A stretch of DNA of 64,000 bases, taken from positions 1 to 64,000 of the forward strand of contig CAWBCD010000031.1 of the NCBI GenBank assembly GCA_963787205.1. Direction: 5' to 3'. The notes below the pieces were generated by a model. That model saw nothing but the letters and a program-made list of their open reading frames with translations, did not search any database and was not told the origin of the DNA. Positions 53,317 to 60,436 of the stretch are shown piece after piece. Within the stretch, counting starts at the first letter, position 1. Each line of letters begins with the position of its first letter. Source of the DNA: DATFNI01 sp963787205 (lineage in GTDB: Bacteria; Bacteroidota; Rhodothermia; Balneolales; DATFMH01). The translations under genes and the position numbers were made by a program.

Positions 53317-54603
53317 ATGGAGAAGCAACCAGTTGAAATATCCACCGAAGAGATGATTGGCCTCATTGAAAATCCAGAAGTCGTTGGTATGGATGTACGG
53401 CCAATCGAGGCCTATAACGGATGGAAACTCAGAGGGGAAACACGGGGCGGTCATATTAAGGGAGCCAAGAGTCTGCCTTTGACATGGACCAGATATATGG
53501 ATTGGCTGGAGGTTCTGGAGGAAAAGAACATAACCAGGGATAGGCCAGTCGTTATTTATGGATACAGCACTAATGCCGCTACTCAGATGGCAAACAGGTT
53601 ATTCGATCTCGATTATGAGGATGTAAGCATATACAATCATTTTGTTGATGAATGGTCCGCCGGACCGGAGTTTCCGATGGATCGCCTCGAAAGATACCGC
53701 CATCTGGTGTATCCGGGGTGGGTTCAGCGTTTGATTACCATCGGAGATGCTCCTGAGTATAATGGCAACGGTTATGTAATTTGTCACTCGCACTATGATC
53801 ATTATGAAGATTATGAGGAAGGACATATTCCGGGTGCCATACCGCTTAATACGTTATCACTGGAAGATCCCGTAACCTGGAACAGGCGTTCGCCCGAGGA
53901 ATTAAAAAAAACACTACAGGATCTTGGAATAAAATCTGATACAACTGTGATCGTTTACGGACGATTTTCATATCCCAAATTTGAAGATCCATATCCGGGA
54001 AAGAATGCGGGACACCTTGGTGCTTTTCGATGTGCGGCAATCATGATGTACGCCGGTGTGGAAGATGTGCGAATTTTGAATGGTGGAATCACATCCTGGA
54101 AAAACAGCGGGTATGAATTATCAACGGAGGATGTCAGGCCGACGCCGGTGAAGGATTTTGGGAGTGAGATACCCGCTCACCCGGAATACATCGTGGATTT
54201 ACCCGAGGCAAAAGAACTACTGGCATCTGAGAATGGAGACTTGGTGAGTGTTCGGAGCTGGGAGGAATTTATCGGTAATACCAGTGGATATCATTACATC
54301 GAAAAGAAAGGGCGTATAGCGGGGGCGGTTTTTGGGAATTGCGGCAGTGATGCCTATCACATGGAAAATTATCGAAATTTTGACTACACCATGCGTGAGT
54401 CGCAGGAAGTTGCGGAAAAATGGGCTGAGGCCGGGGTGACTCCGGACAAGAAGCTCGCCTTCTACTGTGGTACCGGCTGGCGGGGCAGTGAAGCTTTCAT
54501 GAATGCCTGGCTGATGGGTTGGCCAAACGTGTCCGTATATGATGGCGGCTGGTATGAATGGAGCAACGATCCAGCTAACCCTGTTGCCAACGGGATACCA
54601 TAA
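53317..54603 (+). CDS. Triple-rhodanese sulfurtransferase, YnjE-like
   Basis: 428 residues forming three rhodanese domains (about 5-125, 140-275, 290-425). The first two lack a catalytic cysteine: the loop positions read IYGYSTNAAT and VYGRFSYPKF. The third has Cys384 in FYCGTGWRGSEAF, the active-site loop. The E. coli protein YnjE has the same layout, with its only catalytic Cys in domain three, and is a thiosulfate sulfurtransferase linked to sulfur delivery for molybdopterin synthesis. No signal peptide is visible here, so it is probably cytoplasmic. It lies about 2.5 kb upstream of the sulfite reductase operon, which supports a role in handling reduced sulfur. Confidence 0.87.
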   Translation: MEKQPVEISTEEMIGLIENPEVVGMDVRPIEAYNGWKLRGETRGGHIKGAKSLPLTWTRYMDWLEVLEEKNITRDRPVVIYGYSTNAATQMANRLFDLDYEDVSIYNHFVDEWSAGPEFPMDRLERYRHLVYPGWVQRLITIGDAPEYNGNGYVICHSHYDHYEDYEEGHIPGAIPLNTLSLEDPVTWNRRSPEELKKTLQDLGIKSDTTVIVYGRFSYPKFEDPYPGKNAGHLGAFRCAAIMMYAGVEDVRILNGGITSWKNSGYELSTEDVRPTPVKDFGSEIPAHPEYIVDLPEAKELLASENGDLVSVRSWEEFIGNTSGYHYIEKKGRIAGAVFGNCGSDAYHMENYRNFDYTMRESQEVAEKWAEAGVTPDKKLAFYCGTGWRGSEAFMNAWLMGWPNVSVYDGGWYEWSNDPANPVANGIP

Positions 54604-54974
54604 CTTAATATAATATAATGTTGGCCAAGGTCTTAAGGAGAAATAATTAAAAAGATAAGTCAGTTAAAAAAATATGGTTACAAGATAGTTACCGCATAAA
54701 ATTATATGTCACTTGGCAGCCGAACCAATTCAAGGCCTGCCGACTGGTGAGACTTTTTGCTTGTCTGAGATTTTACAACTTGAACTTAGCACTGCCCAGC
54801 CCTTCTAAACTCTCCTATCCCATCTTTCGTATTAGAACTGCATATATAAATTATTATTTTAACCCTATCTATTTGATTTAATTATAATTTTACTAAATTA
54901 TATTCATTGTAATAGGGATTAGCTATTTACAAATAATAGCCAGGAGCGCAAACCAAAGTAAGCGAGGAAAAACC
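54604..54974. other. AT-rich intergenic region between the rhodanese gene and the small Cys-rich gene
   Basis: No gene was recognised. Near its end GCTATT (54922-54927) and AATAGC (54935-54940) form a short inverted repeat around seven bases, 34 bp before the next ATG, in a position suited to an operator. Confidence 0.45.
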
Positions 54975-55265
54975 ATGATTACTAAACAAGTCGAAGTCGT
55001 ACTAGAGAATGGAAAGATAAGGAATATTAATTGGGATCCCGCATGGGAAAGAGCCAAGGACTTACCACCGGAACCTCCGAATCCAGTGAATGATTGTGCA
55101 ACAATGGCTCATCCAAGGGGTGGATGGACGTGTGACCAAGGTGGTTGTATATCCTCATGCGGAATGTATGAATTAGATTTGAACAACCCTGTGAAGTGGA
55201 AAGAAGTGGATTGGCCCTTGCATAATCCTAAGCCAAACCACGTCTACATATGTCGATGTAAATAA
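54975..55265 (+). CDS. Small cysteine-rich hypothetical protein
   Basis: 96 residues with six Cys, all in the second half: VNDC, WTC, GGC, SSC and the terminal ICRC. It has many Trp and Pro (DPAWERAKDLPPEPPNP, VDWPLHNPKPNH). No signal peptide is evident. GAGG eight bases before ATG supports translation. The Cys pattern would suit a zinc or iron-sulfur site, or a disulfide-bonded small protein. I do not recognise a family. Its position between a sulfurtransferase and the Cys-controlled sulfite reductase operon may be meaningful, but a role in sulfur metabolism is only inference. Confidence 0.6.
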   Translation: MITKQVEVVLENGKIRNINWDPAWERAKDLPPEPPNPVNDCATMAHPRGGWTCDQGGCISSCGMYELDLNNPVKWKEVDWPLHNPKPNHVYICRCK

Positions 55266-55830
55266 TTATCAATTCCCGCACCTAACAAGGCCAATATATT
55301 TTTGACTTGCTAAAAATACTCATCCATGCTGTGCTGTAAGCGATGATAGTATTCACAGTGAAGCTAATTGAGGGAAAAAGCTTTTGGTAAAAACTGTATG
55401 CAAGGGCAATGTGCCAAACGCTATGCCCTAAAAATTTTCATTAATCGCCATTTCTATTGCTATGGGATATTGTCAGATGATATTCAAACGTATCCGTAAA
55501 TTACGAACCCAGAACGTGATCAAATCAAAAAGGGACACCGTGCCTCCCGCCAGATTAAAAGGGGCAAACCTACCAGTATTTTTTGGTTGTTATCATATGA
55601 TCCGGAAAAGTGAATTTATAGATCAAGCATATGCAGAATTGAGTCCCTCCCCATCTATGTACCTATTTAAAAGTGGGGAGGTCACAAGCCAGTGTTATCA
55701 GAAACATTCATAAGCTTATTATAGAACTATCCGGATCAATCCATCTTGTAATACATTTGATTATCTATAAAATAACTATATGGTTATTCGTTTTTATCTA
55801 AAATCTTTCGCAACATTTTTTGTCATAAGG
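55266..55830. other. Region without a supported gene before the sulfur operon leader
   Basis: An 83-codon plus-strand frame at 55462-55713 has no ribosome site and unconvincing composition. Two hairpins are visible: AGGGCA/TGCCCT (55403-55429) and CCTCCCCA/TGGGGAGG (55646-55681, 20-base loop). Neither has a T-run. An RNA gene is possible but not supported. Confidence 0.4.
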
Positions 55831-55859
55831 TTGACACGATTATCATTATTACTTAACCT
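55831..55859 (+). promoter_or_regulatory. Promoter of the cysteine leader / sulfite reductase operon
   Basis: TTGACA (55831-55836), a 17-bp spacer and TAACCT (55854-55859). Transcription would begin near 55866, leaving about 29 bases before the first leader peptide ATG. It is the best promoter between the small Cys-rich gene and sulfite reductase. Confidence 0.65.
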
Positions 55860-55894
55860 TACGACTGTTGACTTAGGTACTTGATATCGGACAC

Positions 55895-55993
55895 ATGAAA
55901 TCTGCAAAATACATCCATAACTGTGCATATACCGCGTGTTGTTGTATGTGTTGTATGCCCTCGCTTCTTCGGGAGGTTGTGGATGGACTGTAA
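55895..55993 (+). CDS. Leader peptide 1, polycysteine (32 residues)
   Basis: ATG at 55895 to TAA at 55991-55993. The peptide begins MKSAKYIHNCAYTA, continues CCCMCCM and ends PSLLREVVDGL: six Cys in 32 residues, five of them in a six-residue window encoded by TGT codons at 55937-55954. It starts about 29 bases after the predicted transcription start, and an intrinsic terminator begins 34 bases after its stop. Such a run of one rare amino acid before a terminator and a biosynthetic operon for that amino acid is the classic form of an attenuation leader. The ribosome is inferred to sense Cys-tRNA. The ribosome site is weak (CGGACAC). Confidence 0.75.
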   Translation: MKSAKYIHNCAYTACCCMCCMPSLLREVVDGL

Positions 55994-56057
55994 GTTTTAG
56001 TACCTGTTTCCCAGACTAAAAGTTTTAAAAGCCCGCTTCCTTCCGATAGAAGCGGGC
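55957..56057 (+). promoter_or_regulatory. Candidate alternative pairing in attenuator 1
   Basis: Directly after the Cys codons, GCCC-TC-GCTTCT (55957-55968) can pair with the terminator 3' arm AGAAGCGGGC (56048-56057): ten pairs with a two-base bulge. The next bases TCGGGAGG (55969-55976) can pair with CCTTCCGA (56039-56046) in the terminator loop: eight pairs, one G-U. A small TTTTAGT/ACTAAAA hairpin lies between. The pairings exclude the terminator, but which one operates is not clear from inspection. Confidence 0.5.
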
Positions 56058-56064
56058 TTTTTTT
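56027..56064 (+). terminator. Intrinsic terminator of attenuator 1
   Basis: AAAAGCCCGCTTC (56027-56039) and GAAGCGGGCTTTT (56049-56061) form a 13-pair stem with a nine-base loop, ending in a run of seven T. No conventional gene precedes it; the only reading frame in front of it is the polycysteine leader. Confidence 0.93.
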
Positions 56065-56119
56065 ATGTCCTCATTCGGTATTTATTCAAATGGTATTACA
56101 CGATTAGCAAGAATAAACA

Positions 56120-56236
56120 ATGATAAATCGATTCCACCACATCATGAATTTTCGACAGAGCAGCAACATGCGAGAGATGTGTTGTTGTTTCTGTATGGCA
56201 TGCTGTGCTTGTAAACGAAGAAAAGCAGTGGGATGA
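56120..56236 (+). CDS. Leader peptide 2, polycysteine (38 residues, or 30 from the second ATG)
   Basis: Two in-frame ATGs, 56120 and 56144, and TGA at 56234-56236. The peptide has FRQSSNMREM, then CCCFCMACCAC, then KRRKAVG: seven Cys within eleven residues (codons 56180-56212, TGT except one TGC). The last codons overlap the antiterminator segment 56222-56232. A ribosome paused at the Cys codons would leave that segment free, while one at the stop codon would cover it. No strong ribosome site precedes either ATG. The basic tail after the Cys run could also suggest a metal-binding peptide, but the RNA arrangement favours a leader. Confidence 0.78.
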   Translation: MINRFHHIMNFRQSSNMREMCCCFCMACCACKRRKAVG

Positions 56237-56283
56237 AGGGAATATCTGAAGTGTATATCTGAAAAATAAAAACCCGCTGCTTT
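56222..56283 (+). promoter_or_regulatory. Antiterminator pairing of attenuator 2
   Basis: AAAGCAGTGGG (56222-56232) is complementary to CCCGCTGCTTT (56273-56283): eleven consecutive pairs, one of them G-U. The second segment contains the whole GC part of the terminator 5' arm, so the two structures are mutually exclusive. The first segment begins ten bases after the last Cys codon and ends just before the leader stop codon, as in textbook trp/his-type attenuators. Confidence 0.8.
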
Positions 56284-56303
56284 CTCAGGCAGCGGGTTTT
56301 TTT
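56268..56303 (+). terminator. Intrinsic terminator of attenuator 2
   Basis: AAAAACCCGCTGC (56268-56280) and GCAGCGGGTTTTT (56289-56301), 13 pairs, eight-base loop and seven T. It stands 73 bases before the sulfite reductase start codon. It is different in sequence from terminator 1, so the two modules are not simple recent copies. Confidence 0.93.
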
Positions 56304-56376
56304 ATGTCACGTTACAGTGAACACCATACCGCACAAATCAAAATTATTTCAATCAACAACAAAATTATAACTCATT

Positions 56377-58056
56377 ATGTCGCAAGGAACTGACAAAAAG
56401 AGCAAACTTGAATCGATCAAAGAAGAAAGCAACTATCTTCGGGGCTCTATATCTGATGAGCTGACGAATGATCTGGATTACTTCAGCAAGGATGCCATTC
56501 AGCTTCTCAAATTCCATGGAACCTATCAGCAGGATGACCGGGACCTGAGGCAGGGACGCGACAAGCATTACCAGCTTATGATTCGCACCCGAATTCCAGG
56601 TGGCCTGTCAACGGACCAGTACCTGGTGCTTGATCGGATAGCTGACAAATATGCCAATGGAACACTGCGCATCACAACACGGCAGACCATTCAGTTTCAT
56701 GGCATATTGAAAGGCGATCTTCGGAATACGATCCATGATATCAACAAATCGCTGGTCACGACCCTGGGAGCGTGCGGCGATATCGTACGAAACGTTATGA
56801 GTAACCCGGCCCCCGACTCCGATGGCAGGCAGGCAAAAGTGCAGGAGTACACCAATCATCTGTCCGAACTTCTGCTGCCGGAAACCAAAGCGTATCATGA
56901 GATATGGCTGGACGGATCGAAGATATACTCCAACCGGCAGGAGATATCGAACGGGGAGACACTCTACGGGGATAGCTATCTTCCCAGAAAATTCAAAATT
57001 GCTATTTCGGTTCCTGGCGACAATAGCGTCGATTTGTATACGCAGGATATCGGTCTGGTTGCCATCTTCGACGAGCTTGAAGACATAACCGGCTTCAATG
57101 TGATTGTCGGCGGCGGAATGGGGATGAATCACAATAAAGCCGAAACCTTTCCGCGGCTTGGGGATCATTTTGGATATGTCCCCAAAGACCGGTTAGTACC
57201 ACTTGTCAAGAGTATCATTGAGTTGCAGCGGGATAACGGGGATCGCGCTGACCGGAAGCATGCCCGGATGAAATATCTGATCTACGACTGGGGTCTGGAT
57301 CGGTTCAGGACAGAAGTAGTGAAACGTACGGGTTTCGAACTTGAGCCATTCCGCCCGATACCCAAATTCAAACTGGAGCTTTATCTCGGCTGGCACAGAC
57401 AATCCGATGGGAAGTGGTACCTGGGAATCAACGTGGAAAACGGCCGGATCAAAGATGAGGGGAAATTGCAGCTGAGAACCGGGCTTCGGGAAACCATCAG
57501 AAAGTACAATTTGAATGTACGTCTGACGCCAACGCAGAATATCCTGCTGACGGATATAAAGGAGTCAGAAAAGGAATCCATCGAGGAGGAACTCCGGGGT
57601 TATGGAATTCCTCTGAGTGATGAATTGTCCAATGCGATAAAGTACTCGATGGCTTGTCCGGCGCTGCCTACCTGCGGATTGGCCATTACCGAATCGGAAC
57701 GGATCATGCCCGAATTGATACGTAATCTGGAAAAGGAAATACGCAGCCTTGGTCTGGAAGACGAGCAACTTACGGTCCGCATGACCGGCTGCCCCAACGG
57801 GTGTGCACGTCCATATGTCGCTGACATTGCGTTTGTCGGCAGATCCTTAAACCAATATGCCGTTTTTATCGGCGGAGATCCGGCAGGTACCCGGTTAAAC
57901 AGTAAATACCGGGACCATGTGCCGCTCGAGGAACTAGTCTCCACGGTAAAACCACTCCTCGAAATCTACAGGGATGGAAGAAAAGAAGGGGAGTCTTTTG
58001 GCGATTACTGGAATCGCAAGGGGATTGAAACACTGGAAGAAACGGTAGCAGAATAA
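56377..58056 (+). CDS. cysI: Assimilatory sulfite reductase, siroheme/4Fe-4S hemoprotein
   Basis: Six-electron reduction of sulfite to sulfide in the cytoplasm. It has 559 residues, arranged as two nitrite/sulfite reductase ferredoxin-like half domains and two siroheme/4Fe-4S halves. TLRITTRQTIQFHGILK and LGACGDIVRNVMSNP lie in the first half. The cluster and siroheme cysteines are in ACPALPTCGLA and MTGCPNGCARPYVAD (Cx5C...Cx3C). No flavoprotein subunit gene is next to it, so the electron donor (ferredoxin or an unlinked CysJ) is unknown. It is the first structural gene behind the two Cys attenuators, followed by cobA after 12 bp. The product sulfide serves Cys synthesis and MetY. Confidence 0.95.
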   Translation: MSQGTDKKSKLESIKEESNYLRGSISDELTNDLDYFSKDAIQLLKFHGTYQQDDRDLRQGRDKHYQLMIRTRIPGGLSTDQYLVLDRIADKYANGTLRITTRQTIQFHGILKGDLRNTIHDINKSLVTTLGACGDIVRNVMSNPAPDSDGRQAKVQEYTNHLSELLLPETKAYHEIWLDGSKIYSNRQEISNGETLYGDSYLPRKFKIAISVPGDNSVDLYTQDIGLVAIFDELEDITGFNVIVGGGMGMNHNKAETFPRLGDHFGYVPKDRLVPLVKSIIELQRDNGDRADRKHARMKYLIYDWGLDRFRTEVVKRTGFELEPFRPIPKFKLELYLGWHRQSDGKWYLGINVENGRIKDEGKLQLRTGLRETIRKYNLNVRLTPTQNILLTDIKESEKESIEEELRGYGIPLSDELSNAIKYSMACPALPTCGLAITESERIMPELIRNLEKEIRSLGLEDEQLTVRMTGCPNGCARPYVADIAFVGRSLNQYAVFIGGDPAGTRLNSKYRDHVPLEELVSTVKPLLEIYRDGRKEGESFGDYWNRKGIETLEETVAE

Positions 58057-58068
58057 ATCAATAAGAAA

Positions 58069-58887
58069 ATGGACATGATACCTGTCAATATCAATAAAAA
58101 AGGGAAAGTTTTGCTGGTCGGTGCCGGACCGGGGGATCCCGATCTCATTACAGTACGCGGATTAAAGGCTATTCGTGGGGCAGAAGTTATTGTATATGAC
58201 CGGCTGGCTAATCCCAGACTGTTATCCGAGGCCCATCCGGGATCGGAGAAAATATATGTTGGCAAGGCGGGCGGACGATCCTCCATATCACAGGATGAAA
58301 TCAATCGCATCCTTGTTCGTGAAGCGAGGAAAGGTAAAAATGTAGTGCGTCTGAAAGGCGGAGATCCGTTTGTTTTTGGGCGCGGCGGGGAAGAGCTTGA
58401 AGTTTTGGCGGAGGCCGGAATCCCGTTTGAAGTGGTGCCTGGAATCAGCAGTTCTGTGGCTGCGGCAGCATTTGCGGGTATTCCGCTGACTCATCGTGAT
58501 CACAGCAGCTCGTTTACCGTCATTACAGGGCATTCCATACATGAAGAATCATTTCCTCAGAGATGGGCCTGCCTGGCACATTGCGAGACTTTGGTTATTC
58601 TCATGGGACTCCGTAAACTACCGCATATTTCACGCAAGCTCATAGAGAATGGCCGGCCAGCATCTACACCGGTCGCTGTAATCGAAAAGGCTAGTTATCG
58701 ATCCCAACGGAGGGTTATAGGAACGCTATCCGACATCGCGGAAAAATCAAAGTACTTATCAACACCTGCTACCATCGTAATAGGTGAAGTCGTGAATCTG
58801 AGTGAGACTCTGGACTGGTTCCGGCCTGAAAGATTCCAGGAAGAGTCGAACGCCGCCGAATTATTAAGTGCAGTATCACTGGGATAG
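58069..58887 (+). CDS. cobA: Uroporphyrinogen-III C-methyltransferase (siroheme branch)
   Basis: SAM-dependent C2/C7 methylation of uroporphyrinogen III to precorrin-2, first step to siroheme. It has 272 residues, the size of a free-standing enzyme rather than fused CysG. Family motifs: LLVGAGPGDPDLITVRGLKAI, VIVYDRLANP, VRLKGGDPFVFGRGGEE, VVPGISSSVAAAAFAGIPLTHR, and TPVAVIEKAS. Placed between sulfite reductase and cysH, it supplies the siroheme of the reductase. The downstream gene at 59771 provides the dehydrogenase/ferrochelatase step. The start may be the ATG at 58069 or the one two codons later. Confidence 0.95.
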   Translation: MDMIPVNINKKGKVLLVGAGPGDPDLITVRGLKAIRGAEVIVYDRLANPRLLSEAHPGSEKIYVGKAGGRSSISQDEINRILVREARKGKNVVRLKGGDPFVFGRGGEELEVLAEAGIPFEVVPGISSSVAAAAFAGIPLTHRDHSSSFTVITGHSIHEESFPQRWACLAHCETLVILMGLRKLPHISRKLIENGRPASTPVAVIEKASYRSQRRVIGTLSDIAEKSKYLSTPATIVIGEVVNLSETLDWFRPERFQEESNAAELLSAVSLG

Positions 58888-58915
58888 CCTGTAATATTTA
58901 TTTATGTAACCGAAA

Positions 58916-59695
58916 ATGACACGATCATCTGAAAATATTTCATCGGACACGGAATTAAGCAGCCATTCATCGGATGATATTCTGAATATCGTCAGTAAAG
59001 ATGAAATACGTGACCTCAATGAAAAGTTTGATGGCGTTGAGCCCAATGTGATCCTTGAGTGGTTATGGAATGAGTTTGGTGACAGAGCCGTGTTGGGTAC
59101 GGGTTTTGGTCCATCGGGGGTACTTCTGACGCATCTCGTGGCTAAAAGTGGATTGGGGATTCCCATTTTCTATCTCGATACCGGTTTGTTTTTCAACCAG
59201 ACCTATGAATTGCGGGATGAACTGGAGCGTGAATTTGATCTCCGGTTTGTCAGGGTTAGTACCGAGCTGAGTATAGAAGATCAGGAGCAAGAATATGGAG
59301 GCGAGCTCTGGAAACGTAATCCAAACAAGTGCTGTTTTCTGCGCAAGGTATTGCCGCTCAAGAAGTACTTGTCGGATAAGAGTGCATGGATAACCGGAAT
59401 TCGGCGTTCTCAGTCGGACTCACGAACGAACGCCCAACTTTTTGAGTGGGATCCACTTAACGCGGTATTAAAAGTCAATCCTTTGGTGACTTGGACTTCA
59501 GAAGAAGTATGGACGTACATCAATTTGAGTGAGTTGCCATACAACCCGCTTCATGATGATGGCTATCCGAGCATCGGATGTATTCCATGTACGCATCCTG
59601 TACGTCCTGGAGATCATGAGAGAGCAGGACGATGGGTGGGATTGGATAAGACCGAGTGTGGCATCCACCTGCCGACACAGGCTGATAGTAAATAA
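58916..59695 (+). CDS. cysH: APS/PAPS reductase CysH (4Fe-4S type)
   Basis: Reduces adenylyl sulfate (or PAPS) to sulfite with thioredoxin. 259 residues. Phosphate-binding loop GTGFGPSGVLLTHL near residues 62-75, then FYLDTGLFFNQTYEL. The four cluster cysteines NKCCFLRKVLPL and IGCIPCTHPVRPGD mark the Fe-S subclass, which usually prefers APS. The catalytic C-terminal Cys is in TECGIHLP. An N-terminal Ser-rich tail of about 25 residues is extra. ATP sulfurylase (sat or cysDN) is not in the window. Third gene of the Cys-attenuated operon, 28 bp after cobA. Confidence 0.94.
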   Translation: MTRSSENISSDTELSSHSSDDILNIVSKDEIRDLNEKFDGVEPNVILEWLWNEFGDRAVLGTGFGPSGVLLTHLVAKSGLGIPIFYLDTGLFFNQTYELRDELEREFDLRFVRVSTELSIEDQEQEYGGELWKRNPNKCCFLRKVLPLKKYLSDKSAWITGIRRSQSDSRTNAQLFEWDPLNAVLKVNPLVTWTSEEVWTYINLSELPYNPLHDDGYPSIGCIPCTHPVRPGDHERAGRWVGLDKTECGIHLPTQADSK

Positions 59696-59700
59696 TCACC

Positions 59701-59733
59701 AAACCTCCAAGGTTTTAGAAACCTTGGAGGTTT
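59701..59733. repeat. 15-bp perfect inverted repeat between cysH and the siroheme gene
   Basis: AAACCTCCAAGGTTT, three bases (TAG), AAACCTTGGAGGTTT. The stem is perfect, with no T-run beyond the arm itself. The arms each contain a smaller palindrome (AAACCTCCAAGGTTT reads nearly the same on both strands). It resembles short inverted repeats scattered in genomes of this group, and in the transcript it could act as a pause or processing hairpin inside the operon. Confidence 0.7.
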
Positions 59734-59770
59734 CATGTGTTTAGTAAAAACGAACCGAAAAGTTTCTCAC

Positions 59771-60436
59771 ATGAAAGTTTACCCCATCTTTTTAAATCGA
59801 TTATCCGAAAAAAAGGTCGTTTTGATTGGCGGGAATCATGAGGCCGGGAGAAAAGCGGGCGAACTGCTGGAATGTGATGCTAATGTCACGATTATAAGTC
59901 CGTCACTGACAGGTGGGCTTACCAGGTTAGTAGACGAAAATGCGCTGACTTGGATAAACAGATCGTACCAAAAAGGAGATCTGGACGGTGCGTTTCTGGT
60001 GATCGTAGCTGAATACCGGGATGACGAAAATCACCGGATCTATGAAGAAGCGGAACAGCGGGGCATCCTGGTAAACGTGATGGATGATATCCCGCACTGC
60101 AACTTCACCTTTGGCTCACTTATAAAACGAGGTCCGCTGACCATTTCCGTATCAACGAGTGGTGCTGCTCCGGCGTTGGCTGTTCGTCTGAGAGAACGAT
60201 TTGAAAAAGATTTCGGTGAGGAATATGAGCAGTTTCTACGTTTTTCCAGATCACTTCGCAAGCCCATGGCGAGGGCTTATCCATCTTTTCAGGAACGAAA
60301 ACAACTCTGGTATAAACTCGTCGATTCGGATATCCTTGCATTGATCAGGTCAAATGAACATGAGCTGGCCTACGAAAAAGCTGCCGAAATTGTAGGTCCT
60401 GAAGTAGTCAGAGAGGCATTGGACATGGACAGTTAA
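59771..60436 (+). CDS. Precorrin-2 dehydrogenase / sirohydrochlorin ferrochelatase (CysG N-terminal / Met8-like)
   Basis: NAD-dependent dehydrogenation of precorrin-2 and iron insertion to give siroheme. It has 221 residues. Rossmann start VVLIGGNHEAGRKAGELL, then the catalytic-type Asp in LVNVMDDIPHCNFTFGSLI, and ISVSTSGAAPALAVRLRERFE, which in CysG carries the phospho-serine. Start ATG 59771 is placed directly before KVYPIFLNRL; the open frame extends 12 codons upstream into the inverted repeat. Together with cobA it replaces the fused CysG of enteric bacteria, completing cofactor supply for sulfite reductase. Confidence 0.93.
   Translation: MKVYPIFLNRLSEKKVVLIGGNHEAGRKAGELLECDANVTIISPSLTGGLTRLVDENALTWINRSYQKGDLDGAFLVIVAEYRDDENHRIYEEAEQRGILVNVMDDIPHCNFTFGSLIKRGPLTISVSTSGAAPALAVRLRERFEKDFGEEYEQFLRFSRSLRKPMARAYPSFQERKQLWYKLVDSDILALIRSNEHELAYEKAAEIVGPEVVREALDMDS

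Noticed and set aside
55462..55713. 83-codon plus-strand frame before the sulfur operon
   Set aside because: No ribosome site, unconvincing composition, contains a hairpin; nothing recognisable.
55895..56236. Reading the two Cys-rich peptides as metallothioneins or RiPP precursors
   Set aside because: Each is followed directly by an intrinsic terminator with alternative pairings, no modifying enzyme is present, and the operon downstream is cysteine biosynthetic; attenuation explains more of the sequence.
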